Of a stretch of 64,000 bases of DNA, positions 42,167 through 51,767 are shown one piece after another (positions within the stretch are counted from its first letter, which is position 1; the number at the start of each line of letters is the position of its first letter). Location of the stretch: assembly GCA_020636215.1 (NCBI GenBank), contig JACJYG010000006.1, forward strand, positions 434,001-498,000, in the 5' to 3' direction. Position numbers and translations under genes: made by a program. The stretch comes from Lewinellaceae bacterium (GTDB lineage: Bacteria; Bacteroidota; Bacteroidia; Chitinophagales; Saprospiraceae). The notes under the pieces are model-generated. The model saw nothing but the letters and a program-made list of their open reading frames with translations, was not told where the DNA came from and did no database searches.

Positions 42167-45118
42167 TTAATCAAACAAATATTCGATATCCCCTTTCGAA
42201 AAGCTTGCCTTCTCTGCTTGTTCAATGATATCTTCTGCCAGCTGAGCCTTCTTTTCCTGCAGTTTCAGTATCTTTTCCTCGATACTATCCTTGGTAATGA
42301 ACTTGATGGCGATTACGTGTTTCTCCTGCCCGATGCGGTGGGCGCGGGCGATGGCCTGCTGTTCAGTGGTAGGGTTCCACCAGGGGTCGAGGATAAAGAC
42401 GTAGTCGGCCGCAGTAAGGTTCAGGCCAGTGCCGCCTGATTTGATGGAAATGAGGAAAGGCTGCACATTGGGCTGGTTCTGGAAGGCCCTGATGGCGTCT
42501 TCCCGTTGTTTACTGTTTTGGCTCCCGGTCAGCCAGGCGTAGGGTAGCTGTTGGGCTTCGAAGTGTTGCCGGTACAGCTCCAGATGCTGGACGAAGGAGC
42601 TGAAGATAAGGGCTTTGTGGCCACCCCGGCGCACGACGTCCCAGTGTTCCAGCACATCGTTGAACTTACCGCTCTCTTTCTCATAATTGTCCACGGCCAA
42701 TTTGGGGTGGTTGGCCAGTTGCCGGAGCTTGGTCAGGGACTGGAGCACCTGGAATCGGAATTTGGGGTTGTCGGCCTGGAAGTTGTCCAGTAGATAATTG
42801 CGGGCGGCGGATTTCTCACGGTCGTAGAGGCGCTTTTGCTCGGCTGTCATTTCCGTGTAGAAGAGTTTTATGGTTAGCTCGGGCAAATCGCGGGCGACTT
42901 CCTGTTTGGTGCGGCGCAGGAGGTAAGGTTGAACCAATTTGCGCAGGCGGGCCTTTTTTTCCTCATCCTGTCGCTTCTCGATTGGCGTGATGAACTCTCG
43001 CTGGAAGAAGGTATGGCTGCCCAACAGGCCGGGATTGATGAACTCAACCTGGGCCCACAGGTCCGAAAGGGAATTTTCGATGGGGGTTCCGCTCAACGAA
43101 ATTTTATGGTTTGCTTCCAGCCGGTTGATAGCCCGGAACACCTTACTGTCCTTGTTTTTTATCTGCTGGCTTTCGTCCAGTACGATGTATTCGAACCCCA
43201 TTTTCTCCAAGAGTTCCACATCTCTCAGCGCAGTCTGATAAGTGGTCAGAATGACATCAAATCGCGACAGAAGACGGGAATCCTGGTAGCGTTTCTGGCC
43301 GGTATGCCGGTATATTTGCAGGCTGGGCGCAAAACGGCGGATCTCCGCTTCCCAGTTGAATACCAGAGAGGCCGGCAACACGATAAGCGCTTGCAGCGGC
43401 TTCAGGAAATCGGTATCGGGCGCGGGTTCAAACAAGCCCAATTGAGTACTGGTGGGGAGTGGGGCAGGGGAGGAACCCGTTTCTTTTCGCTCTTTGGCGT
43501 GCAGTAATACGGCGATGGTCTGTAGGGTTTTACCCAAGCCCATGTCATCGGCCAGACAGGCGCCGAGTTGATTTTCATACAACTGCACCAGCCAGCGGAC
43601 GCCTTCCAGTTGATAGGGCCGGAGCTCGGCTTTGAGGCGGGGGGAAGGAGCAAAGGAAGTAAGGGCGGCTTTTTGTTCTTCCATTTCAGCGGTGGCGGCG
43701 CCCAGCCCCAGTTCATCCAGCAGCGTATACTGGCTTTTGGCCAGCCGGAGGTGGCCCTCCTCTTTTTTACCAAACTGGAAGAGGCTTTTGTAGCGGGCCA
43801 TCCATTCGCCGGGAATCACAAAAACAGCTCCGTTAGGCAAAGGGTAGAGGCGGTTGCCTTCCCGGATGTTTTTGGCCAGCGCCAGAAACGGGAAAGTGAA
43901 CGCCCCCACCGTTACCTGTCCATACAGGTCGAACCAATCGTTGTGCTGTTCGGCTTTCAGGTCCATACTTGCCTGGTGCAGGTAGAGGTTCTGGCCTTCC
44001 AGCACCGGTTCAACGACGGTAAAGCCGGCTTTTTCCAGCGCCTGCCGTTCTGTTCCCAGCCAACCCAACAGGAAAAATGGGTCGTCGGTAGCACCGGCCG
44101 GCACGAAGTAACTGCCTTCCGATCTTTCCAGGCCGAAATCCGCCAGTTTATCCAGGTACAATTTTTCCTGCTCCGGATTGCGAATGGCCTGCAGGATGCG
44201 CACCTCGTCGCCCTTGTCGAATTCCAGTGCAGTCTTTTTGCTCTTTTTATCGCTCCAGTTGAAACCGGCGCCGGGGTATAACATTTGTACGGAAAGCACC
44301 CAGTTGCCACGGAAGAGGTCTTGTACCGGCTCCAGGCGGCAGGCCTGCAAGGCGTTGTGCTGCACAATCTCAAAGCCCTCCGCTTCGATATCCGCCTTGG
44401 CGGCTACTTTGATGATGAATTTCTGAAAATAAGTTTTTACGGCCGATTGCTGAATGTTCACTTCGTCTTTCTCCCGGAATGGCTTCACCATATTGCCGTT
44501 GATGTGCGCCGCCTTATACAGTTGGTAATCTACAAATAGCCAGGCCGGATTGTTGGTGATCGGGATGACCTCCTTTGAACGGACGGCCCAGGAGCCGCTG
44601 GAGTCCGCCAATTGCAGCCGGTACCGTACGCCGGTTTCTTCCCGGGCGAAATGGAGCAGTGGTTCGAGTTCTTCATCAGTATGCTTCATCAGAAAATCCT
44701 TGACCAACACCTTTCGGTCCACCTCCCAGGTGATGGGCAGCCGGTGTCGGGTAACCAGGAGGAGCATTTCGTCCAGTAGGCGATGGCAGTAAACCGCAAT
44801 AGCGCGGGCTATTTCTTTATCTGCCATTAGCTTCCCGAGTGGCTGGATTTTCTTTTTGGGGGGGCTGAATCGCTCTTCTAAAGCCTTGGGCTGTAGTAGT
44901 TCCACAATAACGAACAGCCGCTGCCTAAGCGGGTCGAGTTGCAGCCCGAAGCTGCCGATGGTCTTCGGAAGGGCTTTCTGCCGGATATGCGCCAGCAAGC
45001 CGTCCTGGTCTTTACTGACGATATAGGCCATGGGCAGATAAAGGCCTTCTGCCGCAGGGTAAAGGTCGTAAACAACTTCGTGTTCGGCCTGCTTTGTCTG
45101 TTCGGTGAAGAGTTGCAT
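42167..45118 (-). CDS. SNF2/RapA-family DEAD/DEAH-box helicase
   Basis: 983 residues. The N-terminal half (1-480) is a long family-specific extension without motifs I recognise, with a charged linker near 380-500. The C-terminal half is a Swi2/Snf2 ATPase: Walker A DDMGLGKTLQTIAV, motif II DESQ (DESQQIKN), motif III SGTPIENSLSDLWAQ, and helicase C domain with SIKSGGTGLNLTAADYVF and the arginine-finger block QAIARAHRIGQ. It is a DNA-translocase type that remodels protein-DNA complexes or RNA polymerase; no methylase or phospholipase-D partner lies nearby, so it is not evidently part of a defence island. Confidence 0.9.
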   Translation of the reverse strand: MQLFTEQTKQAEHEVVYDLYPAAEGLYLPMAYIVSKDQDGLLAHIRQKALPKTIGSFGLQLDPLRQRLFVIVELLQPKALEERFSPPKKKIQPLGKLMADKEIARAIAVYCHRLLDEMLLLVTRHRLPITWEVDRKVLVKDFLMKHTDEELEPLLHFAREETGVRYRLQLADSSGSWAVRSKEVIPITNNPAWLFVDYQLYKAAHINGNMVKPFREKDEVNIQQSAVKTYFQKFIIKVAAKADIEAEGFEIVQHNALQACRLEPVQDLFRGNWVLSVQMLYPGAGFNWSDKKSKKTALEFDKGDEVRILQAIRNPEQEKLYLDKLADFGLERSEGSYFVPAGATDDPFFLLGWLGTERQALEKAGFTVVEPVLEGQNLYLHQASMDLKAEQHNDWFDLYGQVTVGAFTFPFLALAKNIREGNRLYPLPNGAVFVIPGEWMARYKSLFQFGKKEEGHLRLAKSQYTLLDELGLGAATAEMEEQKAALTSFAPSPRLKAELRPYQLEGVRWLVQLYENQLGACLADDMGLGKTLQTIAVLLHAKERKETGSSPAPLPTSTQLGLFEPAPDTDFLKPLQALIVLPASLVFNWEAEIRRFAPSLQIYRHTGQKRYQDSRLLSRFDVILTTYQTALRDVELLEKMGFEYIVLDESQQIKNKDSKVFRAINRLEANHKISLSGTPIENSLSDLWAQVEFINPGLLGSHTFFQREFITPIEKRQDEEKKARLRKLVQPYLLRRTKQEVARDLPELTIKLFYTEMTAEQKRLYDREKSAARNYLLDNFQADNPKFRFQVLQSLTKLRQLANHPKLAVDNYEKESGKFNDVLEHWDVVRRGGHKALIFSSFVQHLELYRQHFEAQQLPYAWLTGSQNSKQREDAIRAFQNQPNVQPFLISIKSGGTGLNLTAADYVFILDPWWNPTTEQQAIARAHRIGQEKHVIAIKFITKDSIEEKILKLQEKKAQLAEDIIEQAEKASFSKGDIEYLFD

Positions 45119-45141
45119 GGGGTTGGGCGTTTCTTGTCTTT

Positions 45142-45300
45142 TGGGTTTATGAGGTTTCTGGGTTTCTGGGTTTCTGGGGTTTATGAGGTTTATGGGTTTC
45201 TGGGTTTATGGGTTTATGAGGTTTTTGGAGTTTCTGGGTTTATGAGGTTTATGAGGTTTATGAGGTTTTTGGAGTTTCTGGGTTTATGAGGTTTCTGGGC
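45142..45300. repeat. Tandem array of GGTTTCTG/GGTTTATGA units
   Basis: About 18 degenerate 8-9 bp units alternating GGTTTCTGG and GGTTTATGA, starting 24 bp before the helicase start codon. On the minus strand it forms a C/A-rich leader (ACCCAGAAACC). Related units occur at 50573-50700 (other strand) and inside the DUF547 gene. Confidence 0.85.
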
Positions 45301-45320
45301 TCTATAGGGACAAGGAACTA

Positions 45321-45356
45321 TTAATCTTTATCCGGCTCGCAGGGGCGAGAGAAACC
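45321..45356. repeat. Dispersed palindromic element, copy E5
   Basis: Reads TTAATCTTTATCCGGCTCGC and then AGGGGCGAGAGAAACC, a diverged copy of the CCCGGCTCGCAGAGACGGG family, next to the tandem array. Confidence 0.55.
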
Positions 45357-45431
45357 AGGAACCAACCAGGGGCGGCAAACATAAGGAAAAAAGCAACGAG
45401 GGGCAAGAGGCCGGATTTCCCTCCAAAAACT

Positions 45432-45439
45432 TACCTTTG
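45432..45439 (+). promoter_or_regulatory. Possible promoter -7 box
   Basis: TACCTTTG fully matches TAnnTTTG, 24 bp before the GTG start at 45463, which would give a very short leader. The -33 region lacks TTTG. Confidence 0.35.
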
Positions 45440-45462
45440 CTTCCGTAGCAAGCCAACACATC

Positions 45463-47799
45463 GTGAGCATCACAGAGCAGCAATCGCATACCCCTTTTTT
45501 ATCCCGTGAATCGACGGGGCGCATCGCCGTCCTGGTGCTGATGTTTGGCCTGCTGGCCCTTCGATTTCCCGACTTTTTTCTGTATCCCAACAGCCGGGTT
45601 ATCGAGCCATACGGCGACGGGTTCAAGGTATATGCGGTAATGGAATACCACGCCCGCTGGGATAGCACCTTCTCCCATTTCGAAGGGATGAACTACCCAT
45701 ACGGTGAACACGTGGTGCCTGCCGACGCCCAACCTTTGCTCTCCAACGCTATTAAGCTGGTGAGCCGTTATCTGGTGGATGTGACTGGATATACACGGGC
45801 AGTGCTGCATTTTTCCCTGCTTTTGTCTTTTGTATTGTGCGCCTTTTTCTTTTACCTTCTTTTCCGCAAATTAGAAACACCCGTTTGGTGGGCAGTGTTG
45901 GTGGCAGTGGGGCTCACCTTTCTCTCTCCCCAACTCCCACGTATGTCTTCTCACTACGGGCTGGCGCACATGTCTGCTTTACCAATTTTGTTGTATCTGC
46001 TGTTGCGGCTGGAGGAAACCCAAAGTTGGAAAACCAGCGCCTGGATCGCCCTGACGGTGACGGCTTTTTCCCTGATACACTTTTATTATTTCGCCATCAT
46101 GGCATTTTTTATATCCTTTTATTATCTGTTTGGCTTCTTGCGGAAGCCTTCGGTTCGGCGTTTATTTCGCTACGCTTTTCATTACAGTGTTCAACTGCTG
46201 GCGCCCCTGCTGTTTTTTTATTATTGGATGTACCACAACGACCCGGTAACGGACCGCACGCCACAGCCCTGGGGTTTTTTCACTTTCCACGCTATCTGGG
46301 AAAGCGTTTTCACCTCTCTCACTCAGCCATTGTTCCAATGGATAGACCAGCAGGTGATCAAGATCGAACCTACTGAGTTTGAAGGCCGGGCCTATGTGGG
46401 GTTGGTTGCCGGAATTGGCTTGTTGTTCCTGTTGGGCCGCTGGGTATACCAGCGCTTTCGGCAACCAATCGTACAGGCCGGCGGCCCTTTCCAGAGCTTC
46501 CTGAACAAGGCGTTTTGGGCCAGTGTAGTGCTGCTGTTCTTTTCCTTCGGGTACCCCTTCACCATTCCCGGCCTGGAGGGTTGGCTCGACTATGCCGGCC
46601 CCATCCGGCAGTTCCGATCGGTAGGGCGTTTTAACTGGGTTTTTTATTATGTGATCAACCTCATTGTGTTCGCAGAACTATGGCAGTGGGTGGCCAAAGC
46701 ATCCTGGCGTTACGCCATTGGCGGCCTGGCGCTTTTATTATTGTATTTCGAAGCTTATAATTTCTGCATCGCCCCCGACCTCCGTCTCGATGAGGTGCTG
46801 GAATTGCAGCCGGGCCATCGCTATACCGATATTGAGGGGGTCAATTATCGCGATTTTCAGGCTATCCTGACGGCGCCATATTTCAACATCGGTTCTGATA
46901 ACCTTTGGTTCCATGGAGAAGGGGATATTGTACCGCGCGCACTTACCCTTTCCATGCAGAGCGGCCTGCCCACCACCAGCGCTATGCTGACGCGAACCTC
47001 TCTAAGCCAAACACTTAAGGAAGCCCAGCTGATACTGGAGCCCTACCGCTTGCCACTTATCCTGTCCGAATTACCGAGTAAGAAGCCCCTGCTGTTAATA
47101 GTAAGCAACTATCATTTCGAGCTTCAAAAAGACAAATATCAACACCTGCTGGAAGGAGCTAGCCTGCTGTACGAAACGGAGTCTTACCGCCTTTTTCGCC
47201 TGCCACTGCGCAGCTTCCGCGACCGCATCGCGGCCCGCATTCGCGATATCAACTATACCATTTTATCTGATACCTTGTCCCTTTACCCACACGGCGCCTT
47301 CCGCTCGCGGGACAGTCTTGTGGATTTCTATTACAATTCCCTCGACAGCCTCCAAACGGAAATGGCCTACCATGGCGGGGGCGGCTTTCAATTGCCGGCA
47401 GCAGAAAAGAGTGTCATCTTTGATGGCCCCTTGCCCCGGCAGCAAGCCGGTAGTTATCATACCCTTTCCTTTTGGATGTACTTGCAGGAGGATATGGCAG
47501 GGCGTTCTTTCCTGGAAGTGGAGGAGTATGTGCCGGAGACCGGGGAAGGGGCAGGCTGGCAGGCCCACCAGATTTACTATAACCTGCGGGTGCTGGATGA
47601 TAACGGATGGGGCCTGCTGGAGTTTCGCATTATTCCGAACCGGGCCGATACGCATTTCAGAGTGAAGATCCATAACCCTGAAATGGGTCAACGGCCGCTC
47701 TTTCTGGATGAGCTGCTGATCCGGCAGGAAGTGTCAGATGTGTATCGACAGGGAGATGGGTATGTTTGGAAAAATAATCGTTGGTACCCAGTACTATAG
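45463..47799 (+). CDS. Large multi-pass membrane protein, GT-C/YfhO-like
   Basis: 778 residues from GTG 45463. About ten membrane helices span residues 20-430 (for example LVLMFGLLALRF and LHFSLLLSFVLCAFFFYLLF), followed by a C-terminal soluble domain of about 350 residues. An acidic motif in the first exposed loop (NSRVIEPYGDGFKVY) is placed as in GT-C glycosyltransferases that use lipid-linked sugars, so a role in surface glycan synthesis is possible. The stop codon is inside the repeat that follows. The family is not certain. Confidence 0.6.
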   Translation: MSITEQQSHTPFLSRESTGRIAVLVLMFGLLALRFPDFFLYPNSRVIEPYGDGFKVYAVMEYHARWDSTFSHFEGMNYPYGEHVVPADAQPLLSNAIKLVSRYLVDVTGYTRAVLHFSLLLSFVLCAFFFYLLFRKLETPVWWAVLVAVGLTFLSPQLPRMSSHYGLAHMSALPILLYLLLRLEETQSWKTSAWIALTVTAFSLIHFYYFAIMAFFISFYYLFGFLRKPSVRRLFRYAFHYSVQLLAPLLFFYYWMYHNDPVTDRTPQPWGFFTFHAIWESVFTSLTQPLFQWIDQQVIKIEPTEFEGRAYVGLVAGIGLLFLLGRWVYQRFRQPIVQAGGPFQSFLNKAFWASVVLLFFSFGYPFTIPGLEGWLDYAGPIRQFRSVGRFNWVFYYVINLIVFAELWQWVAKASWRYAIGGLALLLLYFEAYNFCIAPDLRLDEVLELQPGHRYTDIEGVNYRDFQAILTAPYFNIGSDNLWFHGEGDIVPRALTLSMQSGLPTTSAMLTRTSLSQTLKEAQLILEPYRLPLILSELPSKKPLLLIVSNYHFELQKDKYQHLLEGASLLYETESYRLFRLPLRSFRDRIAARIRDINYTILSDTLSLYPHGAFRSRDSLVDFYYNSLDSLQTEMAYHGGGGFQLPAAEKSVIFDGPLPRQQAGSYHTLSFWMYLQEDMAGRSFLEVEEYVPETGEGAGWQAHQIYYNLRVLDDNGWGLLEFRIIPNRADTHFRVKIHNPEMGQRPLFLDELLIRQEVSDVYRQGDGYVWKNNRWYPVL

Positions 47800-47852
47800 A
47801 TGCTATGGATACTATTGATACTATTGATGCTATGGATGCTATTGATGCTATA
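47793..47852. repeat. Nonamer tandem array, unit GATGCTATG/GATACTATT
   Basis: Six degenerate 9-bp units. The stop codon of the membrane protein (47797-47799) lies within the first unit. The array lies 56 bp before the dihydroorotase-like gene. Confidence 0.85.
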
Positions 47853-47907
47853 GAATCGAAAAATAAGTAATACAGATCGAGTCAATTATAAATTTAAATC
47901 CCAAGCA

Positions 47908-49182
47908 ATGGATCTGTTGATTAAAAATGCAAAAATTATTAACCCCGGCGGCCCTCACCACGGAGTGCAAAGGGACCTTTTCATACGGGAGGGGAAGATC
48001 GAAGCCATTGAGACGGAGATACTGGTAAAGGACGTCCCCGTTTTGGAGGGTAGCCAGTTACAAGTATCAATTGGCTGGATGGACATAGGCGTGCAAACCG
48101 GTGACCCCGGATTGGAACAGCGGGAGGACCTTTCTACCGTTGGAGCAGCGGCGGCGGCCGGAGGATTTACCGCCATAAGCTGCCAACCTAATACTGACCC
48201 AGCCATTCATTCCAAGTCGGAGGTATTGTATGTCCAAAACAATACGCAGCGGCAGCTGGTGGCTTTTTATCCAATCGGGGCGATAACGCGCAACTGTGCA
48301 GGCAAGGATCTCACAGAGATGATCGATATGCACGCTTCCGGGGCAGTGGCTTTTTCTGATGGAAAAAAGCCGGTGCAGGATGGCGGCCTGATGATGCGGG
48401 CGCTTCAATATGTGCAGGCTTTCAACGGACTGGCGATCAACCAGCCACTCGACCGCCATATTGCCAATGAGGGGCAGATGCATGAAGGGCTTACCTCCAC
48501 CAGCCTGGGCATGAAAGGCATTCCCGCCATTGCGGAAGAAATAATGGTGCAGCGCGACTTGCACCTGCTGGCCTATACTGGTAGCCGCCTGCATCTAGCC
48601 AATCTGTCCACTGCCGGCGCGGTGGAGCGGGTGCGGCAGGCCAAGGCCCAGGGCCTGAACGTTACGGCTTCCGTTGCAGTAATGAACCTGGCTTTTGACG
48701 ATACGGCGCTGGATGGCTACGATGTCAATTTCAAGGTGATGCCCCCGCTGCGCAGCCGCGCCGATGTCGATGCTTTGAAGGAAGGCCTGCTCGACGGAAC
48801 CATTGACGTCATCAGCGCCAACCACGTTCCCCTGGAGGAAGAATTGAAAAAAGTAGAGTTTCCCTATGCTCAGTTTGGGGCTATCGGCCTGGAAACGATG
48901 TACGCTGTTTGCAAAACCTACCTGGGCGATTGGCTGAGCGACGAGCTGTTTGTCGAAAAAGTGGCTATTAACCCCCGAAAATTATTTGGCGTTCCTGTGC
49001 CGGTTCTGGAAAAGGGGCAGTATGCAGATCTTGCTGTGTTCAGCCCCACCCAGCAATGGGCCTATCGGCAGGAGCTAGCCTACTCCCGATCCCATAATTC
49101 GCCGTTCTTTGGCCGGACATTCACCGGCAAACCCGTAGCAGTAATAAACAGGGATCAGTCGTTTATCAGCCGTTATAGATAG
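47908..49182 (+). CDS. Dihydroorotase-like amidohydrolase lacking metal ligands
   Basis: 424 residues with the full amidohydrolase fold of type I dihydroorotase (pyrimidine synthesis). The catalytic metal-binding HxH of active enzymes is here GVQ (WMDIGVQTGDPGLEQREDL), and the DHAPH block is NHVPL (ISANHVPLEEELKK), so two histidines and an Asp are gone. The copy I recall from Flavobacterium also lacks them, so the degenerate form appears conserved in the phylum. It may be a structural partner such as PyrX, or have another role; annotation as active PyrC would be unsafe. Confidence 0.8.
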   Translation: MDLLIKNAKIINPGGPHHGVQRDLFIREGKIEAIETEILVKDVPVLEGSQLQVSIGWMDIGVQTGDPGLEQREDLSTVGAAAAAGGFTAISCQPNTDPAIHSKSEVLYVQNNTQRQLVAFYPIGAITRNCAGKDLTEMIDMHASGAVAFSDGKKPVQDGGLMMRALQYVQAFNGLAINQPLDRHIANEGQMHEGLTSTSLGMKGIPAIAEEIMVQRDLHLLAYTGSRLHLANLSTAGAVERVRQAKAQGLNVTASVAVMNLAFDDTALDGYDVNFKVMPPLRSRADVDALKEGLLDGTIDVISANHVPLEEELKKVEFPYAQFGAIGLETMYAVCKTYLGDWLSDELFVEKVAINPRKLFGVPVPVLEKGQYADLAVFSPTQQWAYRQELAYSRSHNSPFFGRTFTGKPVAVINRDQSFISRYR

Positions 49183-49267
49183 AAAAATTTTGAATGGAGG
49201 TGGATTATTTTGGATATTGGTAATGTTATTACGGTATCATTTAATCACCAACTTTAAACTATTTTCT

Positions 49268-49846
49268 ATGAGTACACTCGATAATCCGAACGAAAGAGTA
49301 GATCAGGCTTCCGTTTCGCCCTGGCCCACCGGGCTGCGCTACGGCTTGATTCTTGGCCTTGTTTTGGTAACCGTTTCCCTGGTCATGAGCCTTACCGGCT
49401 TAGTGGATCCGGCCAACCAGGATAATCCTACCAATTGGATCGCCAGTATCTTGTCGTATGGCATTATGATCGGCGCAATTGTAGTGGCCATCAGGCAGCA
49501 CCGGGATGGAGAACTGGGAAGCTTCATTACTTTTGGCCGGTCCTTTTTTATGGGCTTTATTGTTGTTTTAATCGCTTCCGTTATTTCCATGATATATACC
49601 TATGTGTACTTTACTATGATCGAACCGGGCATGATCGAAAACATTCTTGATGCTTCCCGGGAGAAGATGATTGAGGGTCAGGGTATGGATGAGGACCAGG
49701 CCGAACAGGCCCTTTCCATGATGAGTTGGATGTTCTCTCCGGTTGCTATGACCATTATTGCCGGAGTGGGGTCTCTTTTTATGGGAGCGATTTTCTCCCT
49801 TATTGTCGGCGCAATCATGAAACGCAACCCACCGGAAGCGGTATAA
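49268..49846 (+). CDS. DUF4199 membrane protein (first)
   Basis: 192 residues from ATG 49268 (MSTLDNPNERVDQ); an in-frame TTG at 49190 is poor. Four membrane helices (LILGLVLVTVSLVMSL, SILSYGIMIGAIVVAI, FFMGFIVVLIASVISM, MTIIAGVGSLFMGAIF) with a charged loop EKMIEGQGMDEDQAEQAL, the DUF4199 pattern of Bacteroidota. Function unknown. Its neighbours (dihydroorotase-like, second DUF4199, GT2) are, as I recall, often together in this phylum. Confidence 0.8.
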   Translation: MSTLDNPNERVDQASVSPWPTGLRYGLILGLVLVTVSLVMSLTGLVDPANQDNPTNWIASILSYGIMIGAIVVAIRQHRDGELGSFITFGRSFFMGFIVVLIASVISMIYTYVYFTMIEPGMIENILDASREKMIEGQGMDEDQAEQALSMMSWMFSPVAMTIIAGVGSLFMGAIFSLIVGAIMKRNPPEAV

Positions 49847-49852
49847 GGGGGG

Positions 49853-49935
49853 AATGGAAATGCGAGAATGCGAGAATGCAGGAATGCAGGAATGAGAGAA
49901 TGCGAGAATGCAAGAATGCAGGAATGCAAGAATGC
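49853..49935. repeat. Octamer tandem array, unit GAGAATGC
   Basis: About ten degenerate GCGAGAAT/GCAGGAAT units beginning 7 bp after the DUF4199 stop. The unit is the reverse complement of the array at 1229-1282, so the same repeat family occurs in two unrelated spacers. Confidence 0.85.
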
Positions 49936-50007
49936 CATTTCCAATCTTTATTTCGGATTTACACATTTCGGCATTTTCCTACCTACAAATTCTTTCTTTA
50001 TTTCTGC

Positions 50008-50015
50008 TATTTTTG
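50008..50015 (+). promoter_or_regulatory. Possible promoter -7 box for the second DUF4199 gene
   Basis: TATTTTTG matches TAnnTTTG exactly, 26 bp before the start at 50041. The -33 element is weak. Confidence 0.4.
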
Positions 50016-50040
50016 CGTTGACTAAACGAATAGCAGGAAA

Positions 50041-50547
50041 ATGATGGGAAACAAGACTGCCGTAAAATACGGCCTGATAGCAGGAATAGGTACAGTGGCC
50101 TACTTCCTGCTATTTTATTTCATCAGCACGCGTTTGATGTTCAGCCCCTGGGTATACTGGGCTTCGTTGGGTATTTACCTGGCGCTGATGTGGAAGGCAT
50201 TGCAGGATGAAAAACAGGATGCAGCGGGGCCATTGGCCTTCAAGGACGGCCTCCGTACTGCCTTTTTAATCTTTGTCATCGCCAATGTTTGTTACTACCT
50301 TTTTTACTATCTGCTGTTCGGCCTCATTGACCCGGATTTGATAGCTTTGCAAAAAACGGTGATGCTGGAAAGCCTGCAACAGGCCGGCAGCCTGCTTCCT
50401 CCCGAACAACAACAGGAAATGCGGCGTTCTCTGGAAAGCGGCGCGCTGGCCGTTACGCCGGGAAGCGTATTTTTCACCTTCGTCCGCAGCCTCATCGGTG
50501 GCTTTATATTGTCAGCCGGGATGGCGGTTGTGGTGGCGAGGCAGTAG
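50041..50547 (+). CDS. DUF4199 membrane protein (second)
   Basis: 168 residues with four membrane helices and the motif FKDGLRTAFLIFVIANVCYYLFYYLLF, characteristic of DUF4199; a loop with DLIALQKTVMLESLQQ follows. Similar in layout to the protein at 49268 but clearly diverged. Function unknown. Confidence 0.8.
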   Translation: MMGNKTAVKYGLIAGIGTVAYFLLFYFISTRLMFSPWVYWASLGIYLALMWKALQDEKQDAAGPLAFKDGLRTAFLIFVIANVCYYLFYYLLFGLIDPDLIALQKTVMLESLQQAGSLLPPEQQQEMRRSLESGALAVTPGSVFFTFVRSLIGGFILSAGMAVVVARQ

Positions 50548-50572
50548 GGGCTTCCCGATGAGAAGGCGGTTT

Positions 50573-50700
50573 CCGGGTTTCTGGTTCCTGGATAGCTCAG
50601 CAACCAGAAACCCAGCAACCAGAAACCAGAACCCCAGAACCCAGAAACCCAGAAACCAGAAACCCAGCAACCAGCAACCAGCAACCAGCAACCACCCAAA
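50573..50700. repeat. Tandem array of CAGCAACCAGAAACC units
   Basis: Degenerate units based on CCAGAAACC and CCAGCAACC fill most of the gap between the DUF4199 and glycosyltransferase genes, ending 17 bp before the latter's start. The units are the reverse complement of the GGTTTCTGG type at 45142-45300. Confidence 0.85.
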
Positions 50701-50717
50701 CCACCTAAACAGAAATA

Positions 50718-51653
50718 ATGGACTTATCAATCGTCATACCGCTGTTCAATGAAGAAGAATCGCTTCCCGAGCTGGAGGCATGGATACGGAAGGTAGCCCA
50801 GGGGGAAGGGTATACCTATGAGATCATCATGGTGGATGATGGCAGTAAGGACGGCTCCTGGGCGATGATCGAACGGCTGGCATCACAGAATCCCAACGTT
50901 CGGGGCATGAAATTCCGGCGTAACTACGGCAAATCCGCAGCTTTGAATGTGGGGTTTCACGCCGCACGGGGAAGGGTTGTCATTACAATGGACGCCGACC
51001 TGCAGGACAGCCCGGATGAGATCCCGGGCCTGTATCACATGATCACAGTGGATGGCTTCGACATGGTTTCCGGATGGAAGAAGAAGCGCCTTGACCCGGT
51101 GCTGAGCAAAAACCTGCCCAGCAAATTCTACAACTGGACGGCGCGCCGTATGACAGGCATCAAATTGCACGATTTCAACTGTGGCCTGAAAGCGTATAAG
51201 AACAGCGTTGTCAAAAGCATTGAAGTGTACGGTGAGATGCATCGCTACATCCCGGTGTTGGCCAAATGGGCAGGTTTTAAGAAGATCGGCGAAAAGGTAG
51301 TACAACACCAGGAGCGGAAATATGGCGTGACAAAGTTCGGAATGGAACGCTTCATTCGCGGCCCGCTCGACCTGATGTCGGTCATTTTTATCTCCAAATT
51401 CAGCAAGCGCCCCATGCACTTTTTTGGCGCCTGGGGTATCGCGTTTTTTTTACTGGGCTTCATAATCCTGGCTTATCTCAGCATCGCCAAACTGGCCTAT
51501 CAGGAATACGGCATTGCCGATCGCCCGCTGTTCTATTTCGGCATCCTCACACTCATCATGGGCACCCAGCTCTTCGTCACCGGCTTCCTGGCCGAACTCG
51601 TCAGCCGAAATGCCCACGACCGCAACGCTTATTTGGTAGAGAAGGAGGTTTAG
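50718..51653 (+). CDS. Family 2 glycosyltransferase (DPM1/GtrB-like)
   Basis: 311 residues. Catalytic GT-A domain with VIPLFNEEESLP, EIIMVDDGSKDGS, the DxD block TMDADLQDSPDE and the FNCGLKAYK region, followed by two C-terminal membrane helices (about 233-255 and 268-292) with the amphipathic RGPLDLMSVIF before them. This matches polyisoprenyl-phosphate glycosyltransferases, which charge undecaprenyl phosphate with a sugar on the inner membrane. The product could feed a GT-C enzyme such as the protein at 45463. Confidence 0.9.
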   Translation: MDLSIVIPLFNEEESLPELEAWIRKVAQGEGYTYEIIMVDDGSKDGSWAMIERLASQNPNVRGMKFRRNYGKSAALNVGFHAARGRVVITMDADLQDSPDEIPGLYHMITVDGFDMVSGWKKKRLDPVLSKNLPSKFYNWTARRMTGIKLHDFNCGLKAYKNSVVKSIEVYGEMHRYIPVLAKWAGFKKIGEKVVQHQERKYGVTKFGMERFIRGPLDLMSVIFISKFSKRPMHFFGAWGIAFFLLGFIILAYLSIAKLAYQEYGIADRPLFYFGILTLIMGTQLFVTGFLAELVSRNAHDRNAYLVEKEV

Positions 51654-51767
51654 ACGTCAGCCTGTCGCATGCCAGCATACCGCACGTCAATTGGATAACC
51701 TTGGAGGCATGTTAATACAAAGCACTTTCGAAATTCGACGTTCTGACGTTCGACGTTTTACATTCCG

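Noticed and set aside
42167..45118. Defence-island reading of the SNF2 helicase
   Set aside because: Neighbours are pyc, miaE and a membrane protein; no methylase, nuclease or other defence gene is close.
45142..45300. Possible CRISPR or ribosomal leader
   Set aside because: Units of 8-9 bp, degenerate, without unique spacers.
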